DNA of 64,000 nt, from contig NZ_JACKUK010000027.1 in NCBI RefSeq assembly GCF_025822765.1, positions 249,626 to 313,625 of the forward strand. The letters run 5' to 3'. Source of the stretch: Mycobacterium barrassiae. GTDB taxonomy: Bacteria > Actinomycetota > Actinomycetes > Mycobacteriales > Mycobacteriaceae. Under the pieces are notes generated by a model, which had not been told where the DNA came from, made no database searches, and saw nothing but the letters and a program-made list of their open reading frames with translations. Below, in pieces: positions 17,315 to 25,520 of the stretch (position 1 is the stretch's first letter; each line of letters starts with the position of its first letter). The translations under genes were made by a program, and so were the position numbers.

Positions 17315-19060
17315 TCATCGGCTCGTCGTCGACGCCGACCACGTCACGTGCACCGGAATGTCGTCGCTCCACGGCTGACCCGTCACCATGTCGGAGACGT
17401 TCACGTAGCCACGTTCGAACTCCCCCGTCGCCGCGTCGACCAACCGGTATTCCTGCCGCTGACGGTGGAACGGCTGCGCGTCAAGGAGAATGACGCGCAC
17501 CTCGCCGGGTTCGAAGTGGCACCGCTTGTGCATCGCTTCGATCAGCTGCTCGTTGTGCATATGGCCGTCGCCGAAATTCCAGCCGACCGCCGTGCTGCAC
17601 AGCCGCTCACCTTCGGTGATCACGTAGTCGTCCTCGTTGCGACCGGCCAACGCGTTGTGAACCAACGTCAGCAGTGCCTTACCGTGAGAGTTAAAGCCGC
17701 GGAACGCATATCCCTTGTATAGGTAGATCATCGCCTGTTCCGGACTGCCGTAAACCTTCTCGAGTTGAGACGCCGGCATGCTGGCGATCGCGACCAGTCC
17801 ACGCTCGATCTTCTCGTTGCCCGACGGCTTGATGCACCACCACGACGTGTCCCAGTTACCCGCGTAGTACCGCATGCCCGGCAGGAACGAGATCATGCGC
17901 GGGAACAGGTTGCCGAGCACCACGATGGTGACCAGCACAGCGAGCAGCACGATCGGCAGCGGCGTGGTCAGATCCCCCAGCCCGACCGAGGCGTGGCCAA
18001 CGAAAAGCATTACCACACAGAACATCATGAAGACGTTCCACTCGAGCGGCACGCCCATCGGGATCGCCGACAGGATGCCGAAGTGGAAACACAACATGAT
18101 GAACGCCGCGATATAGGTGGGCCAACCACCGTGAGAGAACAACAGCGCCAACGGAACCAGCATCTCGACCGCGGTACTGAAATGGGCGATGAATCGCGAC
18201 ACCCGGCCCGGACGCAGATCGTCGGGGAACTTCTCGAAGAACCGCCGCTTCAACCACTTGGTACGGACCAACGGATTGTTCGACATCATCGTCGAGATCA
18301 CGAATGGGAAGTGCTTGTTCAGTTTTGACGTGGCGGCGCCCATCCAGATCACCACGCACACCAACTTGGCGGCGATGATCATGTCGACCCCGTACCCCGC
18401 GAACAGGAAGGCCACCGCGAAGGACCCGTACACCTCGCCGCGCGCGGCCAGGAAAATCACCTTGTCGCGTAGCCCCAGGACCGCGAGCAGACCGAGAATC
18501 GTCCAGATCTGCCACATCGGCAGCACCCCAATCGAAGTGCCGAGCGACGGCATCGGTCCGGTGCCGTCCGAGAACAGCGCCACGACGAGCACGACCAGCA
18601 GGGCGGCGTAGAGCACAACGTCGATCGGCGTACGCGAGTCGCCCCTGGTCAGGGGTACCCGGTTGGGCCACGGCGGCAGCCGAATGGTGTTGGGCCGCAA
18701 CCAGTACAGGATGGACCCCATGGGCGGGAAGAACCGGTTGTTGAGGGGGCCGAATCCGCAACCGAGGCCAACGACCTCGTACAGCATGGTGTAGAGCACG
18801 ACCTTCTGGAACACGATCGGCTCGGTCCACCAGTCGGCGACGTTGGTGAATCCGTCCACACCCTTGGTGGCCAGCGCGAAAAGCCAGCCGCCGAGGATGT
18901 AGAGCAGGATCTTCACGACGTAGAACAGGTGCATCACGACGGGCGTGCCGAAGCCCACCTCGGCCCAGTGCAGCGCCATCGGGCGAATCTTCTCCGAGCG
19001 CGAACCCTTGCTCCATTCGGCGATGTCGACAACCGGCATGTCGGGCTTGAGAAATCCCAT
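17315..19060 (-). CDS. DUF3556 transmembrane protein
   Basis: A 581-residue protein with about ten hydrophobic segments spread over residues 35-400, including runs such as YVVKILLYILGGWLFALA and LAVLVTIVVLGNLF. A soluble C-terminal third contains paired Trp/Cys residues (WDTSWWCIKPSG) and GYAFRGFNSHGKALLTLVHN. It matches the actinobacterial DUF3556 family, whose biochemical role I do not know. A KstR-type palindrome lies 11 bases beyond the start, which places the gene in a sterol or lipid-linked regulon by inference. A DoxX protein is encoded immediately upstream in the same direction. Confidence 0.85.
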   Translation of the reverse strand: MGFLKPDMPVVDIAEWSKGSRSEKIRPMALHWAEVGFGTPVVMHLFYVVKILLYILGGWLFALATKGVDGFTNVADWWTEPIVFQKVVLYTMLYEVVGLGCGFGPLNNRFFPPMGSILYWLRPNTIRLPPWPNRVPLTRGDSRTPIDVVLYAALLVVLVVALFSDGTGPMPSLGTSIGVLPMWQIWTILGLLAVLGLRDKVIFLAARGEVYGSFAVAFLFAGYGVDMIIAAKLVCVVIWMGAATSKLNKHFPFVISTMMSNNPLVRTKWLKRRFFEKFPDDLRPGRVSRFIAHFSTAVEMLVPLALLFSHGGWPTYIAAFIMLCFHFGILSAIPMGVPLEWNVFMMFCVVMLFVGHASVGLGDLTTPLPIVLLAVLVTIVVLGNLFPRMISFLPGMRYYAGNWDTSWWCIKPSGNEKIERGLVAIASMPASQLEKVYGSPEQAMIYLYKGYAFRGFNSHGKALLTLVHNALAGRNEDDYVITEGERLCSTAVGWNFGDGHMHNEQLIEAMHKRCHFEPGEVRVILLDAQPFHRQRQEYRLVDAATGEFERGYVNVSDMVTGQPWSDDIPVHVTWSASTTSR

Positions 19061-19070
19061 GGCCGAAAGA

Positions 19071-19086
19071 CTAGAACGTGTTCTAG
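19071..19086. promoter_or_regulatory. KstR-like operator upstream of DUF3556
   Basis: CTAGAAC-GT-GTTCTAG is a perfect 7-bp inverted repeat with a 2-base centre. It fits the KstR consensus TNNAACNNGTTNNA known from the mycobacterial cholesterol regulon. It lies in the 58-base gap between the DoxX stop and the DUF3556 start, where repression of DUF3556 is the obvious reading. Confidence 0.7.
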
Positions 19087-19118
19087 CTCCGCGGAATCAG
19101 TTTGTCGGACTTGAGCAG

Positions 19119-19655
19119 CTACGCGGCGTCGGCCTTGGCGGGCGGCCGATAGAAGATGACCAGCTGACCGATGCCGCCGGCCAGCCCCAGCCCGAGCGAG
19201 ATGATCAGACCCCACCAGCCGTGCAGGAAGTCGTAAAGCGTCGACGTGCGGAACAAGAGGTAGTCGAGGCTGTACCTCCCCGCCCCGATCGTCGCGATGC
19301 CGACTGCCGAGGCCGCGAGCACCAGGTTGTACTCCCAGCCTTCTTTGACGATGAAGAAGCCGTTCGGCCGGTGTACGGTCCACGCGGCCACCAGCATCAG
19401 CGCGACGAATCCCGCCGCCGGAATGGGCGTGAGCAGTCCGGCGGCCAGACCGATACCCGCCGCCATCTCGGTGGTCGCGGCGACCCTGGCGTGGAAGATG
19501 CCCGGCTTCATCCCCATGCTGTCGAACCAGCCTGCGGTGCCCGCCAAGCCGCCCTTGCCGAAGAACTTGTTGTAACCATGCGCGGCCATCGTGAGACCGA
19601 GCACGACTCGCAGGATCAGCAGGCCAATGTCAGCAGCAGAACCGTATGCAGTCAT
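19119..19655 (-). CDS. DoxX family membrane protein
   Basis: A 178-residue DoxX-like protein with four hydrophobic helices and the family segments LILRVVLGLTMAAHGYNKFFG near the N-terminus and MAAGIGLAAGLLTPIPAAGF in the middle. DoxX proteins are small integral membrane proteins, some linked to redox or thiol stress systems; substrate is not known. It precedes DUF3556 by 58 bases, but the KstR-like box in between suggests the two have separate promoters. Confidence 0.88.
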   Translation of the reverse strand: MTAYGSAADIGLLILRVVLGLTMAAHGYNKFFGKGGLAGTAGWFDSMGMKPGIFHARVAATTEMAAGIGLAAGLLTPIPAAGFVALMLVAAWTVHRPNGFFIVKEGWEYNLVLAASAVGIATIGAGRYSLDYLLFRTSTLYDFLHGWWGLIISLGLGLAGGIGQLVIFYRPPAKADAA

Positions 19656-20412
19656 GCAACAGAATCTAGGCCATGTGTTAAGCCGATGCCCAGCCCCCTA
19701 GAGGTAGTTCCTGACACCTGACCGCCTCATCCAGGGGCTGAGGCAAGCTTCGGCGAGTTGACGGCGTTCAACGGGCGCGGGACGCAGATGTGGTTTCGCC
19801 ACCAAGTGCCCGTGATCATGGGCAAAAATAGTGGCCTTTATTGCACTGCTCCGCAGCACGGCATAACGCATGTTTTAGGCGCGGATCCCGTTGAAATGCC
19901 CGCTCCGATAAAGCTGCGGATGGCCGCGATTGGGCCAGCGCTTATTTATGGAGTGCAGGCAAGAGGAGTGCAGTCAATCGTGACTGGAAATACACACGCC
20001 GAAGTCGTGCCAACGATTGTGGTGAGCATCAAAGCGAGCACCAATTTACGTACAAATAGCGACATTACAGAACCCCCTTCGTCGGAATAACGGTCTCCCC
20101 TAGACCTGTTCACTGTACGACACCAGTGGCGCCTACGCCGATCAATTTAGACGATTGAATCCAAGTTTTTTAACCGCTACTCAAGACGACTAAGTGGGAT
20201 TCAAGATCAAATCCGGCGCAGATATGACGCCGAGTAATTCGACCGAGAAGTGCAACACAATTGCAGTTGTTTGCTCAGAGTTCAAGACACATCCCGGAGC
20301 TGTTTGCTGACTATCCCGCCGAGTCGCACAATTCGGCCTTCAGGCCCGGCGCGATGATCCATAACTCGGTTTACTTCCGCGTCAATAGAGCGTTCGCCAC
20401 GGCAGCTCACCG
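19656..20412. other. 757-bp AT-richer region with no clear standard gene
   Basis: Base composition drops visibly here compared with both sides, with several A/T runs such as TTTTTT near 20165-20172. No reading frame over 120 codons is present, and the two short rightward frames (19758-20090, 20261-20443) show no mycobacterial codon bias or family resemblance. One leftward 39-codon frame with a signal peptide and ribosome-binding site is listed separately. The region may be recently acquired or decayed DNA, or may hold an RNA gene that I cannot recognise. Confidence 0.55.
19946..20065 (-). CDS. Possible small secreted Cys-containing peptide (39 aa)
   Basis: The ATG at 20065 is preceded by AAGGGGG at a spacing of about seven bases. 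The product starts MSLFVRKLVLALM, continues with a hydrophobic core to about residue 22, and then a TTSAC sequence that could be a signal-peptidase or weak lipobox site. The mature part would be about 16 residues with three cysteines (24, 32, 37). Third-position GC is only about half, unlike the neighbours, which fits foreign or non-coding DNA. Signal peptide plus ribosome-binding site support it; codon use does not. Confidence 0.4.
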   Translation of the reverse strand: MSLFVRKLVLALMLTTIVGTTSACVFPVTIDCTPLACTP

Positions 20413-21660
20413 TCAGAGCGCGGCGGCCAAGCGTTCGACGTAGGCATCGGCATCGCCTACCGCCGACGCGGCTGCGTGCACGCTGATCGCCACGGTGTCC
20501 CCGATGCCATGGACTCCATGCGTGAGGCCCATCATCGGCGACAGCCCCGGATAGCCCGCAGTCAACACCACAGGCGCGTCGCCGAAGTAGAGATCGGCCT
20601 GGCCTCGGTTGACGCTGGAGACGACGGTATTGCCCGTCACGGTCGGCGAGCGTACCGACGGGTCGAATTGGTCGACACCCCAACGTAGTAGCGGCGCAGG
20701 AACAGCCTCGAAGGCGCGGCTCGCCGCGAGCATCGCGGGGTGTGCCGCGCGGCGCCGGCGATCTGCGAGATCCCCTGCGATGCGCGTAACCCGCTCGGCC
20801 GGCCCGAGTTCCGGATAGAGCCCGACGCCGACATTGCCGAAGTGATTGTGCGCCCGACGCGGGCCCTGCTTCGCCATGGGCACCTCGGCGCCCAGCAGCG
20901 CAGGATCGTCGCCCATCTCGCGCAGGTGCGCAGACAGCGCGGCGGAAATCGCCGCTAGCACACCGACGGTCACGGTCGGCCCCGGTATGTCAGCACGCTG
21001 TCGCACCACCGTGCGAAAAGTGCGCGACCCCTCGGGCCGCGAATTGGAGATCAGCGCCGGCCGCGAATCAGCTTGCGGCGGGACGAGCCCAGCGGCCGTG
21101 TCACGCTCCAGTTGACGATGTGCGCGCGCGGCGCGGTAGCCGAGCCACGGCAGTGCCAACGGCTTGACCGACGACGGCGCCTCCACCGGAGCCACCGGAG
21201 CGGCCCTACCGAACAACTGCGCCGCCATCGCGGACGAGCGGATTCCGTCGCCGACCGCGTGGGCCACCTGCATTACCGCCACGACTCCTTTACGGCCGCC
21301 TGGCATGTCATCGACTGGGCAGAAGACATGCAGCCGCCACGTCATCGATCGCGCGTCCAGCTGGTCCGCCGCCAGCCCGGCCACGGTGGCCAGGCAGTCG
21401 GGCCACCCCGTCGCATCGTGCACGACCAACTGGTCCGTCGAGACCTCACCGGTCACCCACTGCGGGTATCCGAGCGCTCTGTCCCGGATCCGTAGCGTCA
21501 ACTCCGGGCACCCCTGCGCGCGGGCGCGGATCTCCTCCAACGCCCGATCGAGGTTCGCCGGTACGCCGTCGAAGCCGTAGAGCATGAACTGGTCGTTGGG
21601 AATCTTCGCCGACATCCAGTACGTCTGCGCATCCACCGCAGACAGTCGGCGGATCGTCAT
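20413..21660 (-). CDS. Wax ester synthase/diacylglycerol acyltransferase (WS/DGAT)-like protein
   Basis: A 415-residue WS/DGAT-superfamily protein. The acyltransfer motif, normally HHxxxDG, appears as AHAVGDG (VMQVAHAVGDGIR, about residue 134), so the first histidine is replaced while the catalytic second His and the DG are kept. A C-terminal segment with NTVVSSVNRGQ and GLSPMMGLTHGVHG is of the family's C-terminal (DUF1298) type. It would make wax esters or triacylglycerol or another acyl ester. It lies 28 bases after the epoxide-hydrolase-like gene and so at the tail of the mce transcription unit. Confidence 0.82.
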   Translation of the reverse strand: MTIRRLSAVDAQTYWMSAKIPNDQFMLYGFDGVPANLDRALEEIRARAQGCPELTLRIRDRALGYPQWVTGEVSTDQLVVHDATGWPDCLATVAGLAADQLDARSMTWRLHVFCPVDDMPGGRKGVVAVMQVAHAVGDGIRSSAMAAQLFGRAAPVAPVEAPSSVKPLALPWLGYRAARAHRQLERDTAAGLVPPQADSRPALISNSRPEGSRTFRTVVRQRADIPGPTVTVGVLAAISAALSAHLREMGDDPALLGAEVPMAKQGPRRAHNHFGNVGVGLYPELGPAERVTRIAGDLADRRRRAAHPAMLAASRAFEAVPAPLLRWGVDQFDPSVRSPTVTGNTVVSSVNRGQADLYFGDAPVVLTAGYPGLSPMMGLTHGVHGIGDTVAISVHAAASAVGDADAYVERLAAAL

Positions 21661-21688
21661 GCGTCCAGCCTAGGCGCCTATGTGAGCC

Positions 21689-22597
21689 TCAAGTCGGTGC
21701 TCCCACGAAGTCGGCGATCTGGTGGCCGACCACGTCGGGTTGATCGAGCTGCAGGAAATGCCCGGCGTGCGGGATGATCGCCACTTCGCTGCCATCCGGC
21801 AGGATCTTCTCGACCCAGGGTGCGTAATCCGCTGTGGCACAGCCATCGTCGCGGCCGTGTAGATACAGCGTCGGGATCCGCGGCGCCGCAAGCCAGTGCT
21901 CGTGCAGCTCTGCGTATTGGGACGGCACTTTGGTGTTTCGTACGAGCGCGCGGTAGTACCCCAGCGCGGCGCGCCAGCGGTCAGGGGCACCGATGGATGC
22001 CTGGACGTGGCGGATATCCTCGTCGGCGGCGTATCCCGGCGACCACTTTCGCCACAACCGCGGGACGATCCATTCGGTGGAACGTTCTGGCAGCCAGGGC
22101 AACTGGAAGTACAGGATGTACCAGCTCCGCCGCAGCTGCGCCGGCAGTGCCCTAGCGAGTCCACCGATGTCGGGGACGCGACCACCCGGCGGGCGGAACG
22201 ATGCGCTCGGCGGCACCGACATGATCACCGCCTTCTTGAACGGGCTGTCCGGCATTGCCGCAAGGCCCGCGCCAGCCATGGCACCCCAGTCGTGACCGAT
22301 GATCACGTCGCGGCCTGTCGCTCCGACGGCGTCGAGCACCCGCAGCGCGTCATCCATGTATGCACCGATGTGATAGCTGCCGTCCTTCGGTAATGACGAC
22401 GGCGCATAGCCCCGCATGAACGGCGCAACCACCCGCCAACCCGCGTCGACCAGCACCGGCGCCATCTTGCGCCACCCGTAGGCGGTGTCGGGAAAGCCGT
22501 GCAGGCACAACGCGATCGGCGCGTCCTCTCGGCCCCACGTCAGCACACGCAGCCCTACCGCCGGCGTCGCGACGTCGATGGTCTCGGGCTCGAGCAT
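21689..22597 (-). CDS. Alpha/beta hydrolase, epoxide-hydrolase-like
   Basis: A 302-residue alpha/beta hydrolase. HGFPDTAYGW forms the oxyanion region, GHDWGAM carries an aspartate nucleophile as in epoxide hydrolases and haloalkane dehalogenases, and PHAGHFLQLDQP provides the catalytic His. Its ATG overlaps the stop of the preceding mce-associated gene by one base (TGATG). That coupling ties it to the mce operon, suggesting it processes an imported lipid, though no substrate can be named. Confidence 0.88.
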   Translation of the reverse strand: MLEPETIDVATPAVGLRVLTWGREDAPIALCLHGFPDTAYGWRKMAPVLVDAGWRVVAPFMRGYAPSSLPKDGSYHIGAYMDDALRVLDAVGATGRDVIIGHDWGAMAGAGLAAMPDSPFKKAVIMSVPPSASFRPPGGRVPDIGGLARALPAQLRRSWYILYFQLPWLPERSTEWIVPRLWRKWSPGYAADEDIRHVQASIGAPDRWRAALGYYRALVRNTKVPSQYAELHEHWLAAPRIPTLYLHGRDDGCATADYAPWVEKILPDGSEVAIIPHAGHFLQLDQPDVVGHQIADFVGAPT

Positions 22598-23379
22598 CAG
22601 ACCGGTTCGAACTCCGAGATCAGCCAGCGATCATCGACCTTCTCGAGGGTGACGCGAACGCTCGATGCGGTGTCCGAAGGCAGATCCTGCCCGACGACCA
22701 CGGTTTGGTTGACGAAGACGAGCACCACGGCGTGCTTCGGATCGGCCGAGACCGATGCCACCGCCGGAACCGATGCGACAGCGGAGATCTGCTTCTGCTT
22801 GGCGCCCGGGATCACGACGTCGTTGATCAGCGTCGTGTACGAATCGCGGAAGTCCCCGGTGAGCAGATCGCGGGCGGCGTTGAGCTGCTGGTCGACGGTA
22901 TCCGGTTTGTACGACAGCATCTTGATGGTGCTGTCCCTGGCCGCATTCATCGATTCCATTGCCGGAGAGGGATGCTGTTCCGACGCGGCCGGCGGCAACG
23001 CGCTGTAGTCGCTCGAGGTGTACTGCCACCGCGCGTAGCCCGCCGCCAGCGCGAGTAACAGCGCTAGCGCCGGCAGTATGCCGTAAGCGAGGACGCGCGA
23101 CCATTGAATCTTGCGCTTGGGCTTTTCCGGCTCATCGCTGGATTCCGGCCATTCCTCGGCGGTTTCGGCGGCTTCCGAGTCTTCAGCGTCTGCAGCTGCC
23201 GTCGCCTCCGCCTCGGCGGTCTCGTTCGACTCCGGAGCGGCCTCTGCCGCCTCCGTGGGCTCAGGCGCGGAATCCTCTGTCGCCTTCGTCGACTCTTCGG
23301 TCGTAGCCTCTTCGGTCACCTCGGCGGATTCCTCGTCACTCTTGGCGCCACCTGCGGGCATCCGGTGTCTCTTGCTCAT
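22597..23379 (-). CDS. Mce-associated membrane protein (second)
   Basis: A 260-residue mce-associated (Mas) protein. Residues 10-90 are a low-complexity Glu/Ala/Thr-rich acidic tail with almost no hydrophobics, then a basic patch (KPKRKIQW), one membrane helix (about 95-116) and an extracytoplasmic domain of the SnoaL/Mas type ending ISEFEPV. Such proteins stabilise or assist Mce complexes at the membrane. It overlaps the first Mas gene by four bases and the hydrolase gene by one. Confidence 0.88.
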   Translation of the reverse strand: MSKRHRMPAGGAKSDEESAEVTEEATTEESTKATEDSAPEPTEAAEAAPESNETAEAEATAAADAEDSEAAETAEEWPESSDEPEKPKRKIQWSRVLAYGILPALALLLALAAGYARWQYTSSDYSALPPAASEQHPSPAMESMNAARDSTIKMLSYKPDTVDQQLNAARDLLTGDFRDSYTTLINDVVIPGAKQKQISAVASVPAVASVSADPKHAVVLVFVNQTVVVGQDLPSDTASSVRVTLEKVDDRWLISEFEPV

Positions 23380-24095
23380 GGCACGAACTCCACGTTGGAC
23401 ACTTTCGCGTCGTCACCAACCTTCGTCACCGTCAGCCGCATCCGCCAGGCGCGCGGCTCCTGCTGAGGGGCGCCGATATTCGACGTATTGACGGTCACCG
23501 CGACGAGCACCCGACCCTCGTCCTCGGTCGCCGACTCCAGCCCCGCCTCGGCGATCGTGCCGACCGATTTCGACTGCGCCTGCTTCACGACCTCGACGAA
23601 CGGTGCCGCGCGGTTCTGGAAATCGTCGTAGAACGTTCCGGTGGCCGAGTCGAGGACGCGCTGCACATCTGCCTCGGCGTGCTCCCAGTCGATCGTCGTC
23701 AGATTGAGCGCTCCCTGCCTGCCCACTTGCAGGAACAGTTGGCGCTGCTTCTCACCCTTATAGGCGTCGTAGGCGCGGTATCCCGACCAACCGGCCAGCC
23801 CGCCGAGCGCAAGCACCAATACCAGACCGGCGATCGTCGCCAGCCGCACATGCGACATCCGCCGCTTGGCGGGGGCCGACGGCTCCTCGTCGCCGCCCTC
23901 TGCGCCCTCCTCGTCGGCGTCATCGCTCGCCTCGTCGCCATCGTCGACCGCATCGGCGGTCTCTTCGGCGGCTTCGGCATCCGACGTGGTGCCGGCCTCC
24001 TCCGCGGCTGATTCGGGTTCAGCGGCGCCGGATTTCTCCTCCGCCGCCGAAGTCTCGGTCAGTTCCCCGTCGGGGGCAGCAGCATCGTCTGCCAT
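23376..24095 (-). CDS. Mce-associated membrane protein (first)
   Basis: A 239-residue Mas protein with an acidic, Ala/Glu/Asp-rich N-terminal tail (residues 1-72), a basic stop-transfer patch (AKRRMSHVR), a single membrane helix (about 85-107) and a soluble domain outside the membrane ending VSNVEFVP. The start lies 37 bases inside the 3' end of the mceF-type gene, so translation is coupled. The order mceF-mas-mas matches mycobacterial mce operons. Confidence 0.88.
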   Translation of the reverse strand: MADDAAAPDGELTETSAAEEKSGAAEPESAAEEAGTTSDAEAAEETADAVDDGDEASDDADEEGAEGGDEEPSAPAKRRMSHVRLATIAGLVLVLALGGLAGWSGYRAYDAYKGEKQRQLFLQVGRQGALNLTTIDWEHAEADVQRVLDSATGTFYDDFQNRAAPFVEVVKQAQSKSVGTIAEAGLESATEDEGRVLVAVTVNTSNIGAPQQEPRAWRMRLTVTKVGDDAKVSNVEFVP

Positions 24096-25519
24096 GTTTG
24101 CTCCTCTGCGGCGCTTCGGGCCAGGTTGGACTGTGTGTACGCACGTCCGTCCGGCCCAACATACGTGCCAGTCGCAGGATCATATTCGGCGGCCGCTATC
24201 GGCGGCGGTGCTGGACCCGGCGGAGGAGCCGCTTCTGCAGGTGGAGTACCAGGCGGCAGCTGGGGAATCGGCTGTCCGGACAGCGTGCCGTTGGGGTCAC
24301 CCTTCCAGTTGTAGCCGTCGTTTAGCGGCACGTACTGCTCGTCGCTCTCGCACATCTTCACCGTGGGCGCACGTTTGCCCGGCACGGTGACGCAGGGCAG
24401 GTTGCGCGCACCGCGGACGTTGAACGGTGCGTCCTGCGGGATGCGGCAGTAGACATCGCCTTCCGGCCGGTCCGGATAATCCTGCAACGCAGGCACTCGC
24501 TGCTGCTGCACCGGGAGGAACCCGGTGGTGCATGGCGGCGGCAGATTCAGGTTGAGGTTCAGCGTCAGGTAGTCGCCCATGTAGTCCTGTTTGGTGTTGG
24601 CCTTGGCCACGCCGATCGCCTGAGTCGCCGCGGTGCCCTGCGGGAACAACACGAGCAACTGCTCGAGGCTGGGTTGATAAGCAACGGCGACTTCACCGAT
24701 GCTCACCAGGTTGGCCAACACGATCGGCAGCGTGGGCTGAAGCCGATCGAACAGCGCCCGCACCTCTTCCGCCGCGCCCGGCCCCTTCTCCAAGATCCCG
24801 GCTACCGCGGGATCCTGCGCCTGCAGCTGACCGGTGATCGACGCGAGGTTGGACGCCCACGCCCGGATCGCACCGCCGCTGTCGGTCTGGGAATCGAGGA
24901 TCGGTTGCGACTGATCGATCACGGTGGTCAACGAATCGAGATTCTTTCGGGCGTCGATGGCCAGCGCGGTGCCGCCGTCGACCAACCGGGACAACTCAGG
25001 CCCGAGTCCACCGAACGCCGTGTATGCCTCGTCGACTGCCGTCTGCAGATTCTCGCGGGGAATCGCGGCAAGGCCGCGGTTGGTGGAATCCAGGACCGTG
25101 TTCACGTCGATGGGAACGCGCGCACGATCCTGCGGGATGACATCGCCGTTCTTGAGCTTCGGACCTTCGCCGCTCTGCGGAACCAGCTGCACATACAGCT
25201 CGCCGACCGCGGACTGGCTGTGCACCTCAGCGATGAGATCGGCGGGGATGGGCACATTGGAGTCGAGCGAAAGGTCAGCGGCGACACCGTTATCGGTGAG
25301 GTTGACGCTTTTCACGATGCCGACCTGGGTGCCGCGGTACGTGACGTTGCCCCGCGGATAGAGCCCACCGGCTTCCGGCAACTCCAGCGTGACGCGGTAC
25401 TCGCCGATACCCATCAGTGCGGGCAGACGCATGTACGAGATGACCATGATCCCCAGCGCTACGACGGCCAGGATGGAGAAGATCAGTAGCTGGATGACGA
25501 TCTGTCGAGTCAGTCGCAT
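24059..25519 (-). CDS. Mce family protein, MceF position
   Basis: A 486-residue Mce protein. A signal-anchor helix (about residues 8-28) precedes the MlaD/Mce domain with VTYRGTQVGIVKSVNLTDNG, then a long helical MCE-C region and a Pro-rich tail (PPGTPPAEAAPPPGPAPPP). The ATG at 25519 is preferred to the frame start at 25552, as it follows the mceE stop by one base. It is the last of six mce genes, and is predicted to form part of a hexameric lipid-transfer tube in the cell envelope. Confidence 0.92.
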   Translation of the reverse strand: MRLTRQIVIQLLIFSILAVVALGIMVISYMRLPALMGIGEYRVTLELPEAGGLYPRGNVTYRGTQVGIVKSVNLTDNGVAADLSLDSNVPIPADLIAEVHSQSAVGELYVQLVPQSGEGPKLKNGDVIPQDRARVPIDVNTVLDSTNRGLAAIPRENLQTAVDEAYTAFGGLGPELSRLVDGGTALAIDARKNLDSLTTVIDQSQPILDSQTDSGGAIRAWASNLASITGQLQAQDPAVAGILEKGPGAAEEVRALFDRLQPTLPIVLANLVSIGEVAVAYQPSLEQLLVLFPQGTAATQAIGVAKANTKQDYMGDYLTLNLNLNLPPPCTTGFLPVQQQRVPALQDYPDRPEGDVYCRIPQDAPFNVRGARNLPCVTVPGKRAPTVKMCESDEQYVPLNDGYNWKGDPNGTLSGQPIPQLPPGTPPAEAAPPPGPAPPPIAAAEYDPATGTYVGPDGRAYTQSNLARSAAEEQTWQTMLLPPTGN

Positions 25520-25520
25520 G

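Noticed and set aside
19830-19948. Possible read-through of the TAA after the small secreted peptide, giving a longer Cys-rich protein in the same frame
   Set aside because: TAA is not a known recoding stop in bacteria, and the continuation has no conserved pattern; the open frame is probably chance.
19758-20090. A 110-codon rightward frame in the AT-richer region
   Set aside because: No ribosome-binding site, no hydrophobic or domain pattern, weak codon bias, and it lies antisense to the better-supported small secreted-peptide frame.
20261-20443. A 60-codon rightward frame overlapping the 3' end of the WS/DGAT-like gene
   Set aside because: No family resemblance or codon bias; the overlap with a real gene on the other strand explains its openness.
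24674-25489. A 271-codon rightward frame opposite the mceF-type gene
   Set aside because: Composition dominated by Arg, Gln and His; the mce protein on the other strand is clearly real.
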